From NCBI GenBank assembly GCA_030268105.1, contig BSDZ01000086.1:2434501-2498500 (forward strand): DNA of 64,000 nucleotides, given 5' to 3'. The first letter of the stretch is position 1, and the number at the start of each line of letters is the position of its first letter. A program made the position numbers and the translations under genes. Below, piece by piece: positions 1-12,200 of the stretch. The DNA is from Volvox africanus. Lineage: Eukaryota > Chlorophyta > Chlorophyceae > Chlamydomonadales > Volvocaceae. Below the pieces are notes generated by a model that searched no databases, was not told the origin of the DNA, and worked only from the letters and a program-made list of their open reading frames with translations.

Positions 1-3000
1 TCCAGGGAGGGGTGAAACCCAGCCCAGGCGCCACATGTTGGGGGCATTGAAGCAAGTCCGGGCACTGGGGCGAGAATTTGGCGGCGACACATGCACACAC
101 ACATGGCTTCGGTCAGCTCCTGCAGCACTTGATATAACTTCAAGGTTATTAAGCGTTGTCCTACGGGCTTGTTTGCACCCAATAATTTATTAGCAGCCGT
201 CAGGACGACCGTGCGGTCAGTATATGTTTGATAGGGCGTGCATGCGGGCAGCGAAAGAAGATCTTCTGCGTAAGATCTTTTCCCCTCTCGGGCAAAAGAC
301 ATTCCGCTGCTTATTACGTACTTGCCCATCGTGCACGTGTCGTCGCCGTAGTCGTGACCTGGGATGCGAGAATGGTATAGCCCCAAGTTGTGTCCCATCT
401 CGTGCAAGTAGAGATAGAGGTTGTTTGCAAACAAACCATTGATCCAGCTGTAGCATCTTGAACCGGCGCATCCCAGTCCTCCCAGGCCTGTGGGCGGGGT
501 ACGCAGGATTATTGAGAATGCGTCGCAGTTTCGGAGCTAATATTTCCTGATGACCGTACCGTGCCGACATTGTCCCTTAAACCTAAAATATCGATAGCCA
601 CGGAACGAAATTTACAAGCTGGCTTTTTCCCCATGCAGCTGTTGGAAATTATTAAGGAGATTGCTAAAAGCGCGCCCCGAATTAAATCGTGACACTTGAG
701 ATTGGATATTGCAGGTAGTGCCCACTATCCTCGGTATCGAGAAGCAGCTTTGCTTTATATGTGACGGGATATCCTTTAAAATATTTATCATCGAGCTTCG
801 TTCGTGTAAGTATTCTATGGTAGCTAAAGTTGGCTGTGTGAACAGTAAATTTGGATGGGCTCCGAAGCCAAAAAAACTATGGCTGCAATTTACGAGCTTC
901 GTACACTTTTGGGGGCTGAAAATCTTGCATAAGCACGCGTAGCGTTATAAAAGTCATGTTAGGGATCTCAGTTAGGTGGTTCCCAGTAGTAAGTGCCAGT
1001 TTGCTATTTGATGCCTTCTAAAAACAAATTGTGTGCTTAACGTATAGAACACATAGAATAATATATCCTCATTTGCTCACTGGGGAAAGCTCGCGCGATG
1101 GACCTGAGACCGGTTTTGGGCGGGTGAGCAACGAAACGTTTTCCATTCCCGGATGCTATACCTGATGATTGGTGGCTTGGAGCGGATGGCCCTAACGCCC
1201 TGTAACGCGAATCCTGAAACTATCAAACTTCTTACGGACTTCCTCTAAGACTTAATTATCCCCTCGGTCTATCTGTCCTTGTAACTTTGGGCGCGGAGAC
1301 AGCGGGTATATATGTACATACGACATACGTGCCACACTTGCATGGACCTCTTACATGCTGACGATCTTATATCACATGCAGCAGATGTACCTATGTCAAC
1401 CAAGTGCGTGCGCACGGAGTATATATAATTTGACTCCGATATTGGCGGCGTGAGCGCCCAGTCAGTAATAGGAGGAAGAGGCAGGAAGATACAAGCAAGC
1501 AAGGGTCCAGGAAGTTGATTGCTTGACACCCTGCTCCCTCGGCGGTGGTAGTAACGAGCTCTACCAGATGTAATTGTGGGTTTATTGGGATATGTATATA
1601 TAATACATCTCTGTGTAATTTTTTACTTTTGCGATTTAGCCTCCTTCCAAAGAATGTATATTTTTATAGCAGGGAATCATAATGGCGCTCAAACGTCTTA
1701 AACGTGGATATATCGCAGTTGGACAGTGTGTGACTTACGTGGCAACCAGCATGGCGGAGCAACTAGCCATGTGGAAAGGTTACGTCACTCCCAACTTCAC
1801 ACCCAAATGATGAGCTCATCACGCACGCACCTCCAAAGTTGCAGTAGCCGTTTAGTTCAGCGGGAAGTACGGCGATGCGCTGTTTGATGCCGGAGATGTC
1901 CTCTCCAAGGGTATTTTGCACGTAGTACTCCGCCAGTGCCATCATATTACTCAAAGACTATTGGGGAGCGCAGTTATAAGTATAACAATCATGTTTTTAA
2001 CAATTATATGTATGTCAATTTGTGTATATAACTGATGTATATATAAATTATTAACATTTCAGGAAAACGGGCAGGGGGAGTAACGGCAGCAGTTGCAATG
2101 GCGCTAGCAACACGTATGCAGCTACCCCATCCTATCGATAGTCGTCTGCGCCGCCGCCCAATGCATGGTCGTGAAGCAGCCGATAGGATTGTGGATAGCG
2201 CCCAACGATAGATCGAGGGTGGTACATTAAATCGATACATCCAGCTATTTTGTTCGGTGTGAAACACGCAGTTTGGTGTATTAGCCGAATATACATGTGC
2301 GTAAGATTCAAATTAATTATGGCAACAGCAGAAATATGAGGTTGGCGTTTTGTTTCCTAACATCCCGCCGTTTCTACTTCTCCTGCCTTAGGTAATACAC
2401 ATCGCACGCACGCCGGGAACTTACGTAGGTGTAGCAGACCTCCCAACCCAGCTTGAAGCTGTAAGGGCTGCGTGTAATGGGCATCATGCCCTCGCATTGA
2501 AGCTGTGTATATATATATGCATTCGCGAGGAGGAGGTGAAAGTGACAGTCCGTCAATAATAAGACTTGGTCAAGGAAGTGAAGAGTAGTCAGCAGCAGCA
2601 GCAGCAGCAGCAGGGTCATCATGGACGAGCAATTCATGCAGCATGTAACGGGAGGTAGGTAGGTACCGGTAGCTAGGTATCCGGTGATAAGTACTAGGAC
2701 GTATAAGAAGCGCATTAGAAGCTCGTTTAAATTGGAGCTTCTCCGGCCGCAGCAGTAACCACTGAGATAGTTTTCAACCGACGACAATAAGTAATAACAA
2801 CTTAATAACAAGACGGTAAGGAAAGAGACATTATATCGCTTCATTTATTACCTCAAAATAAATAAACTAATAAAACGGGATTAAAATAAATCAAAGAGCG
2901 TCTTGTATCACGTAAGTCCATCGACATGACACCAATAATTGTGACAGTCACATGACAGTCGCGCACGTGCGATGTTCATACCAGCTACCAGGATAGGAAA

Positions 3001-4497
3001 CATTCAAGACTCAAATATTTACCCCTGAGTGCGTCACGGTTGTTTCTCCAGAACCAACAACAGTACCTACCTACGCTGGGAGTTCCGAGTTCTGTTTATT
3101 AAGCGGCCCCTCTCCAGCAGCCGAGACACTCTCGCGGGATAGAGGCCCCGAAACCTAGAGAGGCGATTTTCCCTATTAATTGCCCCTTTACAGCAGGCAT
3201 GGATGCACCGGTGCCGCTCATGTTGAGCTTCTGGCCTCGCGTTCGTATTAATCGAGCATTCGAGCTTCATTATTGACAATACACCCACCGAGAACCCCCT
3301 TTTTTCCTTTTTCTCTCTCTGTCTCCTACACACACACGCACAAACACACACACTCACTGGTACGTCAAAGATGCGCTGGCTGCTGTTTGTCATGATGACC
3401 TTCCCCTGAGAGCAAAAGTCCCAAGTGTTCTGCATCGTTCGGGTATTGGGCGGTGTGTCTGGGCCGTTCAGCCACATGGAGCGAAACGAAGCCACTTCAA
3501 TCGCGGGTCCATACCCGCAGAAGCTGATCAAGAAAATGACAGTGCTGACGACCTGCTGGGTTTCATTACCACTGCTTATGGTGGCCGTTGGCGTGGCTGG
3601 CGGTGACTCCAAAGACATAACACAGTTATTGCACAAAAAGGCTTGCGCCGTCAAACCCTCCTCCGGCGGCGTGACGTCGACGTCGGCGGTTGCCTGCTTG
3701 GTGCGTTTTAGAATGTTCTGTTCTCCCGACCGTGTCTTGTTAGAGGGTGATGAGGCAGCGCTATTCGCGGCGACATGAAGTCGGACTGTTTGACCCGCGT
3801 ACTGCAGGGTTTCTGCGGCCTCCTCCTCCCCCAGGGAGACGGGTACGATGGAACCATTTCGCAAGAAGACAAGGAAGGAGGGTGGTCCCGCTTCGTTGAT
3901 GTATACTTGCAACTCGCCTGGGATGGGTGCAATCGTTTCGTCAGGCTCGATATATGAATACGCGGAATAAACACTATTATGCAATTAGCAATATATGATT
4001 GGCTAAAACTGAGACGCTTGGATACCTCCTCCCTAAGTCGCACTCCTGCCGACGACATGCATGCGAGGTGGTCGGAAAGACAAACGGAACGAAAACGTCA
4101 TTTACAGAGACGTGAAATCATTGATAAATGCGGGATGAAATCCTATTTCAGCGGTTCTTCTTGCTCACTTAGGGGAGTAAGAGCGGCAGCCGTGCAGTAG
4201 CTCGCATGCATTCATTGCAGCCAAGGCCGCCGCCGGTAGGCGGGATTGTGTAATGCAGCGCTTACCCTCAATGATAGAGTACCCCTTCGAGAAGGAAGGG
4301 CCCTCGGACGCCTGTGGTTCGAATGGAGGCCCCCGCAGCTGACGCAGCTGACGTCCCTGGGGCGGGTGCGCAGTAATTCCTTTGCCCAGCGCAGCTACAC
4401 TTCGAGCTGTCGCAGCGGACGGGCACGTAATGATAAGCTCGCCTAATAGCAGAAGGAATAATCCCAACACAAGCACGCCACTAGACCTACAAGCCAT
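1..4497 (-). CDS. Gametolysin-type zinc metallopeptidase (peptidase family M11), 3' end beyond window
   Basis: Secreted M11 protease; family members (gametolysin, VMPs) digest volvocine cell wall or extracellular matrix glycoproteins. Exons in minus order: about 4497-4283 or 4266, 3973-3358, 2502-2425, 1957-1831, 487-322, 64-1 and onward. Exon 1 encodes a signal peptide (MACRSSG, then a Leu-rich core GVLVLGLFLLLLGEL). Exon 2 carries the conserved FCGYGP and MQNTWDFCSQGKV stretches. Exon 4 carries YYVQNTLGEDISGIKQRI followed by AVLPAEL. Exon 5 holds the catalytic motif HEMGHNLGLYHS (about 369-404; zinc-binding His at 1, 5 and 11, Glu at 2), then YGDDTCTMG. Exon 6 has CFNAPNMWRLGW, the conserved segment downstream of the zinc site. 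Splice phases match at every junction except exon 1/2, where the donor is uncertain: GTAAGC at 4265 gives the wrong phase, GTACTC at 4282 fits. The canonical HExxH suggests gametolysin type rather than the QExxH variant of some VMPs. Family assignment is firm; the natural substrate is inferred. Confidence 0.88.
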
Positions 4498-7000
4498 GGT
4501 GTATAACGATTGCCGTCCGGTGGGGAATTAACTCAGTATATTCGCTGAGGTTTAGAAGGCTGTGGAGACAATTAATCACTGTTGCGTTTACAGAAAAATA
4601 GTTATGCCTCAAGCGAGTATGGATCTTTTATATCTAACGAACCGAACGAACGCCTCGTAAACGGCGCAAACGATAGTCGGACAACTTCCGATGTGTTTCC
4701 AATTGGCGTTGCTATCGATATTAGCTAAGTTCGATTATACGATGACGAGGCTATTCTGCTGATTATGCTACATTATTTACTCATGCCCATCACATGCAAT
4801 AAACAAGTAATATATTAAAACTATTTGGCGGGATACTCAAAGTGCGGTACAGATGGTCCGTTGGAAACGATGACTATACGATGTTTTTACCTTTGCCCAT
4901 TTCTTATGCAAAGAAACTTCTAGGAAATTAATTTGTATCGTAAAAATCTCCTCAAGAAAGGAGTTACCTGCAATTGGCACCGCCAGGGGAGCGCAGATTG
5001 CTATCAGAGGGCCCAGGCCTGCCTAATTGCGCGACAGATGAAATTGAATGACATGTGCATTAAATGAAACGAAGATTATTTTGTCAAAATGTTGAAGCTT
5101 ACAATTTCCTGACCTTCCAGGACCCTGCATGTTGGCGTTAGGCATACGGGCAGGCGGTGATGGACAAGGGTCCCCTGGACAAGGAAGATTCCCAGGCACA
5201 CCAATGCGAAACCAATTTTAAAATTGAACTAAAAATAAAGATCCTAAAAATGCATGTTGCCATTCTTGAAAGTATAGATCCTAATTTCTATGGGTAGGGC
5301 AGTGAGTAGGACCTTAACACTCTATCTACGTGTTCGTAACCCTCCACGATTATCGGCCCGACATGGCCGGCTCCAATGCTGGCGCCGAGTGGCTGGGAAA
5401 TGGCATCTCGTACCTATCATTCGCATAATCATTAACATTAACCCATCAAGTTGTTCATTGCCGAACGAAATAAAAATGTACAGCATCGTAACAATGCATC
5501 GATGTACAGCACCCACGTGCGCTAGCGAGCTCCTGGACCGGCGCTGTGGCCGAGTCTCTTCCCTGACCGATAGCTGCTACTTTGGTACGCAAATACACGA
5601 TGATTGACCATGGGGGTCTGTACCGAAATAGGGCAATCAGTTACCGTGGTTGGGCTGGGGGCGCTTAATAATAAATGCAGTACGCGATAAAAAGTAATTT
5701 GAATAATATTGCTGGATGAAATAACCTAACGTAGAAACGCTTCCGCCTCCACGTGTCATGACCTTTAGTCTGCGGTGCTTCTGCGGCGCCGTTGAGGTTA
5801 ACCAGTCTTACCTGCCAGTCCTTCAATATTCCGCTGCTGAACAGGTCGGAGCCAAAACATGCTTGGCGCCAAAAAATGATTTCCTCCATGAAATTCATCC
5901 CTTACATCACAGAAACAAAGGAAAGAAAGTAGAAAAAACAATAAACTGATAGCCATCTACCAAGCTAAAAATTGTGCAGCCGCTCGCATCTGACTGTGCA
6001 TGCGACGGTGGATATTCGGACATAACAACAAGCTATGTAATAACAATTAGTTTGAGGTGTCCAGCAGTAGCGTAAGGGAGGGAAGGAAGGTTTTTTAGAG
6101 TGCCTATATGCTTAATATGGCCAGTAATATAACTGGGGCCGAGAGAGGTACGACTTGTAAGCTGAGGCCTTCCAAATCCAGGCCTTTCTGAGCAATACTG
6201 ATCTGCACGCCGCACTGCAGCGAGAACGCCAGTGCGCTTGGCATTGTTACATTTATTGGAAACTGTGGAACAACGGAAGTCTATCTGGAGATACCACATT
6301 CACGTGGCTCGACCCCGTGTAACAATTGATAGCCCTGGACGGATGCGTCATACAAACATGCATCGGGTTAAAAATCTCTCCACTGGTTGAGGGTGGATGT
6401 GACCCCGATGTTGATGGACGGTGAGGACCCCGCTTATAGTGACTTGCGTGCCGACCAACAGGGGTAGAGTAGAGACCGCCGTTACTCTGGCAGAGATTCC
6501 ACTGGATGCTAGTGGTGGGTGCTGAACCACCTACCTACCGCGAAAATCACTGATTTCGGAGCAGTCAACATCCCTAGGGGTGAACGGATGAGGGTGCCCC
6601 GAAATACAGGGGAAGGCAGGGACTGCTGCCAGGTGGTAGTGGCCACGGGTGAAGCAAAGCCCCCCTATCCCACACAAGTTATATATCGGTCATGGGCTCA
6701 GGAGCAGTCAGAAGCATTAAGGGGGAATCATTGGTTGGGGAATCCTGCCGGTCATCAAGCTGCTTCCCGCGAATTGCAGGGAGGCATGTCCGGCGCGATG
6801 GATCACAGATTTCCTGTTTAAATGTTTATTTATCTCACCGCAATTAGCACATTATCTTGACATAAGGCGGCTCTAAAACAACGTGAGTGCATGTACGGTG
6901 TGCACGTGTCGCTGTACTACCAAGTCGTGACAATTTTGTGCGTACAATACATACATGCCACCTCGTTCAGTGTATCAGATAACTGCGCGGGCGACGACCT
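4498..7000. other. Intergenic region, no resolved gene; two exon-like fragments
   Basis: Upstream of the M11 gene and AT-richer than the gene blocks. I can assemble no gene. Two minus-strand fragments look faintly coding. At 5898-5812 an ATG-led frame reads MNFMEEIIFWRQACFGSDLF and ends at a good donor (CAG|GTAAGA at 5811-5810). At about 6250-6110 one frame is strongly hydrophobic (VVPLSAPVILLAIL). No partner exon or domain could be recognised for either. Confidence 0.3.
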
Positions 7001-9290
7001 GTCCAACGATTACTCCTACTTTCCTCCTAAAAGACAACTAGGTGACCATCGCCTATTGCTTTCTCCATCCTCTCGGGCGCCTCATCATTACGCAACATTA
7101 CCAGAAGATTGCAAAGCGGTGGCCGAAACAGAGAACACACGGTACAGTGTACCGCGACAGCGTCATCATGGGTCTGGGTCTGGGTCTGGGTCGGAAAGCC
7201 ACCAGGACTTCGTCTCCTGATCGTGGATACAAAATGACTTTGCCGGACAGTGGCCACAAGGACACTACCACCAGCACCACGGCCGCGCCTCCGCAGCGAA
7301 GGTTCTGGAGCAATGCGTGGCGACTGGCCCCACCCGTAAGCAGGCGCCCCAGCTAGCCGGTAGCTCACCTTTATGCTGGCCCGACATGGCGGCCCGAGAT
7401 GTGGCGTTTCGATATGTAGCAAAATGCCCCACATACCGACGAGCAAAACTCATTACCCCGAGGTCCATGAGGGTGCCTCCCAGCCATGCCGCACAATTTC
7501 AGCTCTACCTTCGTCATGCACGCACTATACGCGTATCTGCCTATGCATACATGATGCATACATACGCTTGTTTTTTCAATGTGGTGGCGCAAACGTTAAA
7601 GCCAGGTTTCGCGCTTCCCCTGACGACGGAAACAACACACGACCTGTGTGATCTGAACTGGCTCTGCGTCAGCCAGCCAATGCAACAGCAGCCTTCAACG
7701 CCCAAGGCTGCCTCCGAAACCGTTACTCTGCAGCGGCGGCGCACCGCTAAGCAACGAGCACGCTAACTGCAAGCTTCTCAGTCATAACCAAACCAGACTA
7801 GCTTGGGCTGAGAATGATGCCGTGATACCGGACATCCACTAAATAAGCAAACGCAGCGACCACTGAAATGGACCACTGAAGTAAGAAGTCCCTACGCGTC
7901 AACATATTACACGCACGTGACAGCACAGACACGCACCGTGACCTTACCTATCACGCTGCCTGTGCATCAGCCCTCTCACAGGCTCTCAGAATACGCATGG
8001 CGGCGCCGATGGTGGTGGTACAGTGCCCCTGCAGCCGAGGATAACGATGCACTTCCAGACGCAGCACTTATTTGGGCCCCTTCTATGGATCACCGCTCGT
8101 GCCATTTACGTCTTCTAATTGAATGCAGCGCTGAGCGGGAGACCCGCAACGTAGCCCGCCCAATGACGCCATGGGCAAATTCCTATTCCCTGACAGATCA
8201 ACCAGCACCCGAACATCGATATTTCAATACCAGCGTTTCGCCACCAAGTCTTTTAACCCAGCACCTCTTATATGCCTTTTATTTCATTGAGCGACATCTG
8301 GTCCTCGCCTGATGCCGTGGGTTGACGTGGGTTGACGTATCACCCGTCACGCATGCGCCGCATGGTGCAGCGATACCTTGCACTCTCATCGGCCGCCGCA
8401 ACTGCGACATCGTGGCCAAACCATTTCTACTACTCGCTTCCTCCCTCAGCACACCCTCCTCAGCACGAGACACATACATCCCGTTATAACCAATCCATCT
8501 GAACCACTTCACCGAGAGGTAGGAGAGCAAACAGCAACCTATACAGCAACACAGACGCTTGGGAGGTCACGGGTCAGGTTTCGGGATAAGCAGTGCAAAG
8601 GTACCGCGCCTGTTTGATCTCGCACGGCGCCCCGCCATTGTTACTTAGCTTGACCGTACCTGCAAATGCAGCGCTGCAATACCCCATGCCTCCACGTCTT
8701 ATACCCTGCCCTAATGCCCCACGCGACCCTCACAAAGGCCACAATACGAATCGTGTTCTTCCATGCTGCAAGGGTGGGACAGCCTCCCCGCAGCTACCCT
8801 CGCGACGGCTACCCTCGAGAGGGTAGCTCTTCCCGCACCCTGGTGCCGAACCGCTGTGGACCGGGAGGTCATATGTGGTAGACGTGTGTTGCGCAGTGAG
8901 CACCAGCGAAACCTTGCATGCGAGGCATACGGAGATGCCTGAATGTCCGTCCGACGGATACGTAGGTGTACCTGTTGCAGAACCTATGCTAAATGGACAG
9001 CTTAACTCGGGCACAGGCGCCTCTGCGCTGCTAACGCTCTTAACCCACCAACACGAAGCATTTCCTATAACATCTATGCCAAGACCTCCCGATCTCTTTA
9101 TCTGGAAGCATGTGCACATTCACAGCTACGGTCAAGGACGTGCCGACATGGCAAGACCTGCTTCTTATCCACGGGCACATGAGCTCCCACTATTGCGTGT
9201 TGTTGTTCCAGTTGTGCCTACGCACTTGAGCGTGAGCGGCCATCACACCACCGCAAAGCGTGCATGCTTGGCACCGGCTCAATGGACTTC
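7001..9290. other. Downstream region of DUS16-like gene; no supported coding sequence
   Basis: Probably includes the 3' UTR of the minus-strand gene ending at 9291. Open frames of 100-150 codons exist (for example plus 7317-7766 and 7917-8312), but they overlap equally long frames on other strands, show no domain, and are treated as chance. Small repeats: a GGTCTG run at 7171-7192, a direct 11-mer pair (gtgggttgacg) at about 8318-8339, and a short stem-loop at 8808-8827. Confidence 0.35.
8808..8827. repeat. Short inverted repeat with 8-bp arms and 4-nt centre
   Basis: GCTACCCT (8808-8815), CGAG, AGGGTAGC (8820-8827). The same GCTACCCTCG core also occurs just upstream at about 8793-8802, so the region has two direct copies and one inverted half copy. 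It lies about 470 bp downstream of the DUS16-like stop codon and could be a 3' UTR or termination hairpin; function unknown. Confidence 0.5.
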
Positions 9291-12200
9291 CTAGCCCCAC
9301 AAGCCGCCTCCTGTACGAACCCCGCTATAGCTCTGCAGCCCTGCTGTACTCGACATGCCGTACGACTGCGACGCACCCTGTGCCTGCTGCTGTTGCAGGA
9401 TAGCTCCGCCAGCATAACCGGAGCCCTGCGTAGCCTGTGATACATTGCCGTACATGCCGCTACTGGCGTACTGCTGCTGAGGCTGCTGTGCTTGGGAGTG
9501 CGTGTATGACCCCATCCCGTACGTGTTGGGCGTGTACATGGCCTGCTGCGCCGGCTGCTGCCCGAAGAGAGGCTGCGATGCTGGAACAGGTTGCAGCTGA
9601 GCTATTTGGTTTCCGCTGTAACTCCCGCTTCCGAAGCCACCTCCGCCGGCAGCTGCGGAGGCAAGGGCTACGCCACCTGGAGGCTGCTGCCCGTAGCTCA
9701 GGTGCTGCTGCTGCTGTGGCGGTCCTTGATCCTGTCTGTAACCGCTGAAGGCCTGCTGCACAGGCGGACCCGCTGCCGCAGCCGCGGTGACGATCCCCAG
9801 CTGCTGTTGCTGCTGGGTTGGCGCAAAAAGCGGCTGCGCTTGTTGCGAACTCCCGAAAGCAGGTTGTCCGGCGAGCTGTTGTTGTTGTTGTTGTTGTTGT
9901 TGTAGAAATGCCCCCGGCTGCACTTGCATCTGACCGAGAACAACAGACTGCTGGTGTTGCTGTAACCCAACCACCTGACTACCACCAATGCCAGCGCCGA
10001 GGATGCTGCCGCCCCCAGGGCCGCCACGGCTGCCTCCGCCAACCTGTACGGCAAACGGATCTTGACTTCTGACCCCGTTGCCCAGCATGGAGCCGACGGC
10101 ACCAGCGGCCGGCTGCGGCTGTACTGGCAGGAGGCCCTGCGAAGCCGCTGGAGCACCGTAGGTCGCCTGCGGGTGGCACAGCGAGGTCTAGCATTACGAA
10201 CAAGTGAATACAGCACATGAAGCCGACTCCATTCCGCAGAAACACGTTATGGCGAGCGGTTGCATTGCTTTTCTACATGCTAAATTGCCAGCCCGGAAAA
10301 TAACTTATCGCCGTTCGCATTCTTTATTCTGAGGCATATGACGAGGGACTTCCCAATATTCCCCTCGCACTATCTCCCATTCGCACGCAGGCAGCTCTAC
10401 AGGCAGCTCTGCATTCTACGACCGCCAGCTCTGAATTGGCCTTGGTCAAATATTCGGCGTCAAATGAGACCAGGAATAAGTTGAGCCAAGGTTCCATTCA
10501 GCGCGGTGGAAGATCGCTGATGCTGCATGCATCCTTGCGCTTGTGCGGCTGCGGCTCCAGCTGCAACTGTGCACCCATCAGAGAGCTACCGGAACTCCGG
10601 ACATCGGCAGGAGAACTAAGTGCCCTAAAAGTACCAGGGAACAGCGGCTCACCAGGAAGCAGCATATGGTCAGCTAGTACAGCGTACGTTACGGCCTTTG
10701 AAACAAGAGCGCTGAACTCTGCAACAGATCATTTAGGGGGGAAAGCTCCACTTCACTCGCGGCCATCCCCTTAACCCGACACAACCGCACCTGCATTGCT
10801 GTCGAGTAGTTCCGTTTGTGCCCGGCCGCCATATCATACGAGGATGAGCCGTCGTTCAAGTCCAGACCCATTCGGATGTTGGCTCCCTGGGCATCTTCCC
10901 TGCCGTACGAACCACCGTATCTAGTGGTGGTACCGCCTCCGCCTCCAGCACCGCCGCTGCTGCTGAGCCCTACCTGAACCATGGAGCCACCACCACCACC
11001 ACTGCCGCGGCTACCACCGCCGTTCCTAGAATCGCCGTACGAGGGTCCCCCAAGCCGGTGCTCTCGGGATGCTCCAACGCGACCTTCCGATAGCCCTCCT
11101 AAGGGACCGCTGGCCCCACTGCCGCCACCAACTCCAGTGCCATGGTGACCCAGACCACCTCCGGGCTGCTGCAACGAAGGGTTTCCGCTTGTAAGGCCCA
11201 GCTGCACAGAGCTGTAGCCGCCACCGCCGCCACTACTGCTGAAGGGCCCCCTTCCGATGGGTCCGAGGTTGCATGCGCCACCGCTATACAACATTCCTCC
11301 ACCGCGGCTGCTCATGAGAGGGCCGTGGAAAGAAGGCGGCGGCGGCGGTGGCGACATCTTCAAGGACGGGGCCGACGCCCCCACCTTGTTCAGCCCATCA
11401 CGGCCGTAAAAGGGCGCATTGTGCTGCTGCTGCTGCTGCTGCGGTAGCGGTAGCGGTGCGAACCTCCCGGCCTGTGTACCGGAAGAGCGGCCTCCGGGGC
11501 CCTTCCGGCCATTGCCGCCGCCGTTGCCCTGAGCCCCCTGCGAGGGCGGAGCGTGAAGTGAGAGTTCTCTTGCCAGCAACCAGTTACAGGTGCTATCGCG
11601 GTTTTGACGTTATCGGGGTCATCTCTGACGCCGCCTTTTCCGTGAATCGAACGCCCAAGCGCCTTGCAATGCTCTGGAACGAGACCGGCCAACAGTACCA
11701 ATCTGGCTGCTCTTTTGATTGCCTCCGTGTGCTCCAGCTGATTTCTCAGCTCGCTCGCATGCTTTGTGCAGTGCATACACGGCAGCCATGCGCAAGCTCC
11801 TCCGCACCACATCACGCATCACACCCTCTCCTGTCCCCGCAGATAGGAGATGCACACGCATCACCTACACATTTCCGTAGCCACACACGACCTCAACCAC
11901 GCTTTAAGTGATGCCGCGTGCGCCCCCGTACATACACACAGACACAGACACAGACAAAGACACAGACACAGGCATACAGATCGTCACTTACCCGGTTCTT
12001 CTCGGACCCTGCCTTCCCCCCGCCCCCGCGCGTGCTTCCCGCTCCCGCTCCCAGCGGCTTGGGCACTGGCAACAGGTCGTTAGGTGAAAGACCCCGCGGT
12101 CCGTCCAGGAGTTTCTCAACCAGGGCTGCAGCGGAGACCTGTTTCGCGTCTTTTTTGGTGCGGGCCTGGGTTGACGTCCAGAACACAGCAAACCAAAAAC

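Noticed and set aside
2374..2844. The SPYSFKLGW stretch on the minus strand looked like the conserved M11 segment after the zinc site, suggesting a second, truncated M11 gene
   Set aside because: It fits as exon 3 (2502-2425) upstream of the zinc site in phase 0, and the true post-zinc segment CFNAPNMWRLGW is at 64-1. One gene explains all pieces.
7317..8312. Two plus-strand frames of 149 and 131 codons as possible single-exon genes
   Set aside because: Overlapped by equally long frames in other phases, no domain, no consistent start context; likely chance.
9437..9905. Plus-strand Leu-rich frames across the DUS16 C-terminal exon
   Set aside because: Antisense reading of CAG/CAA glutamine repeats; no independent support.
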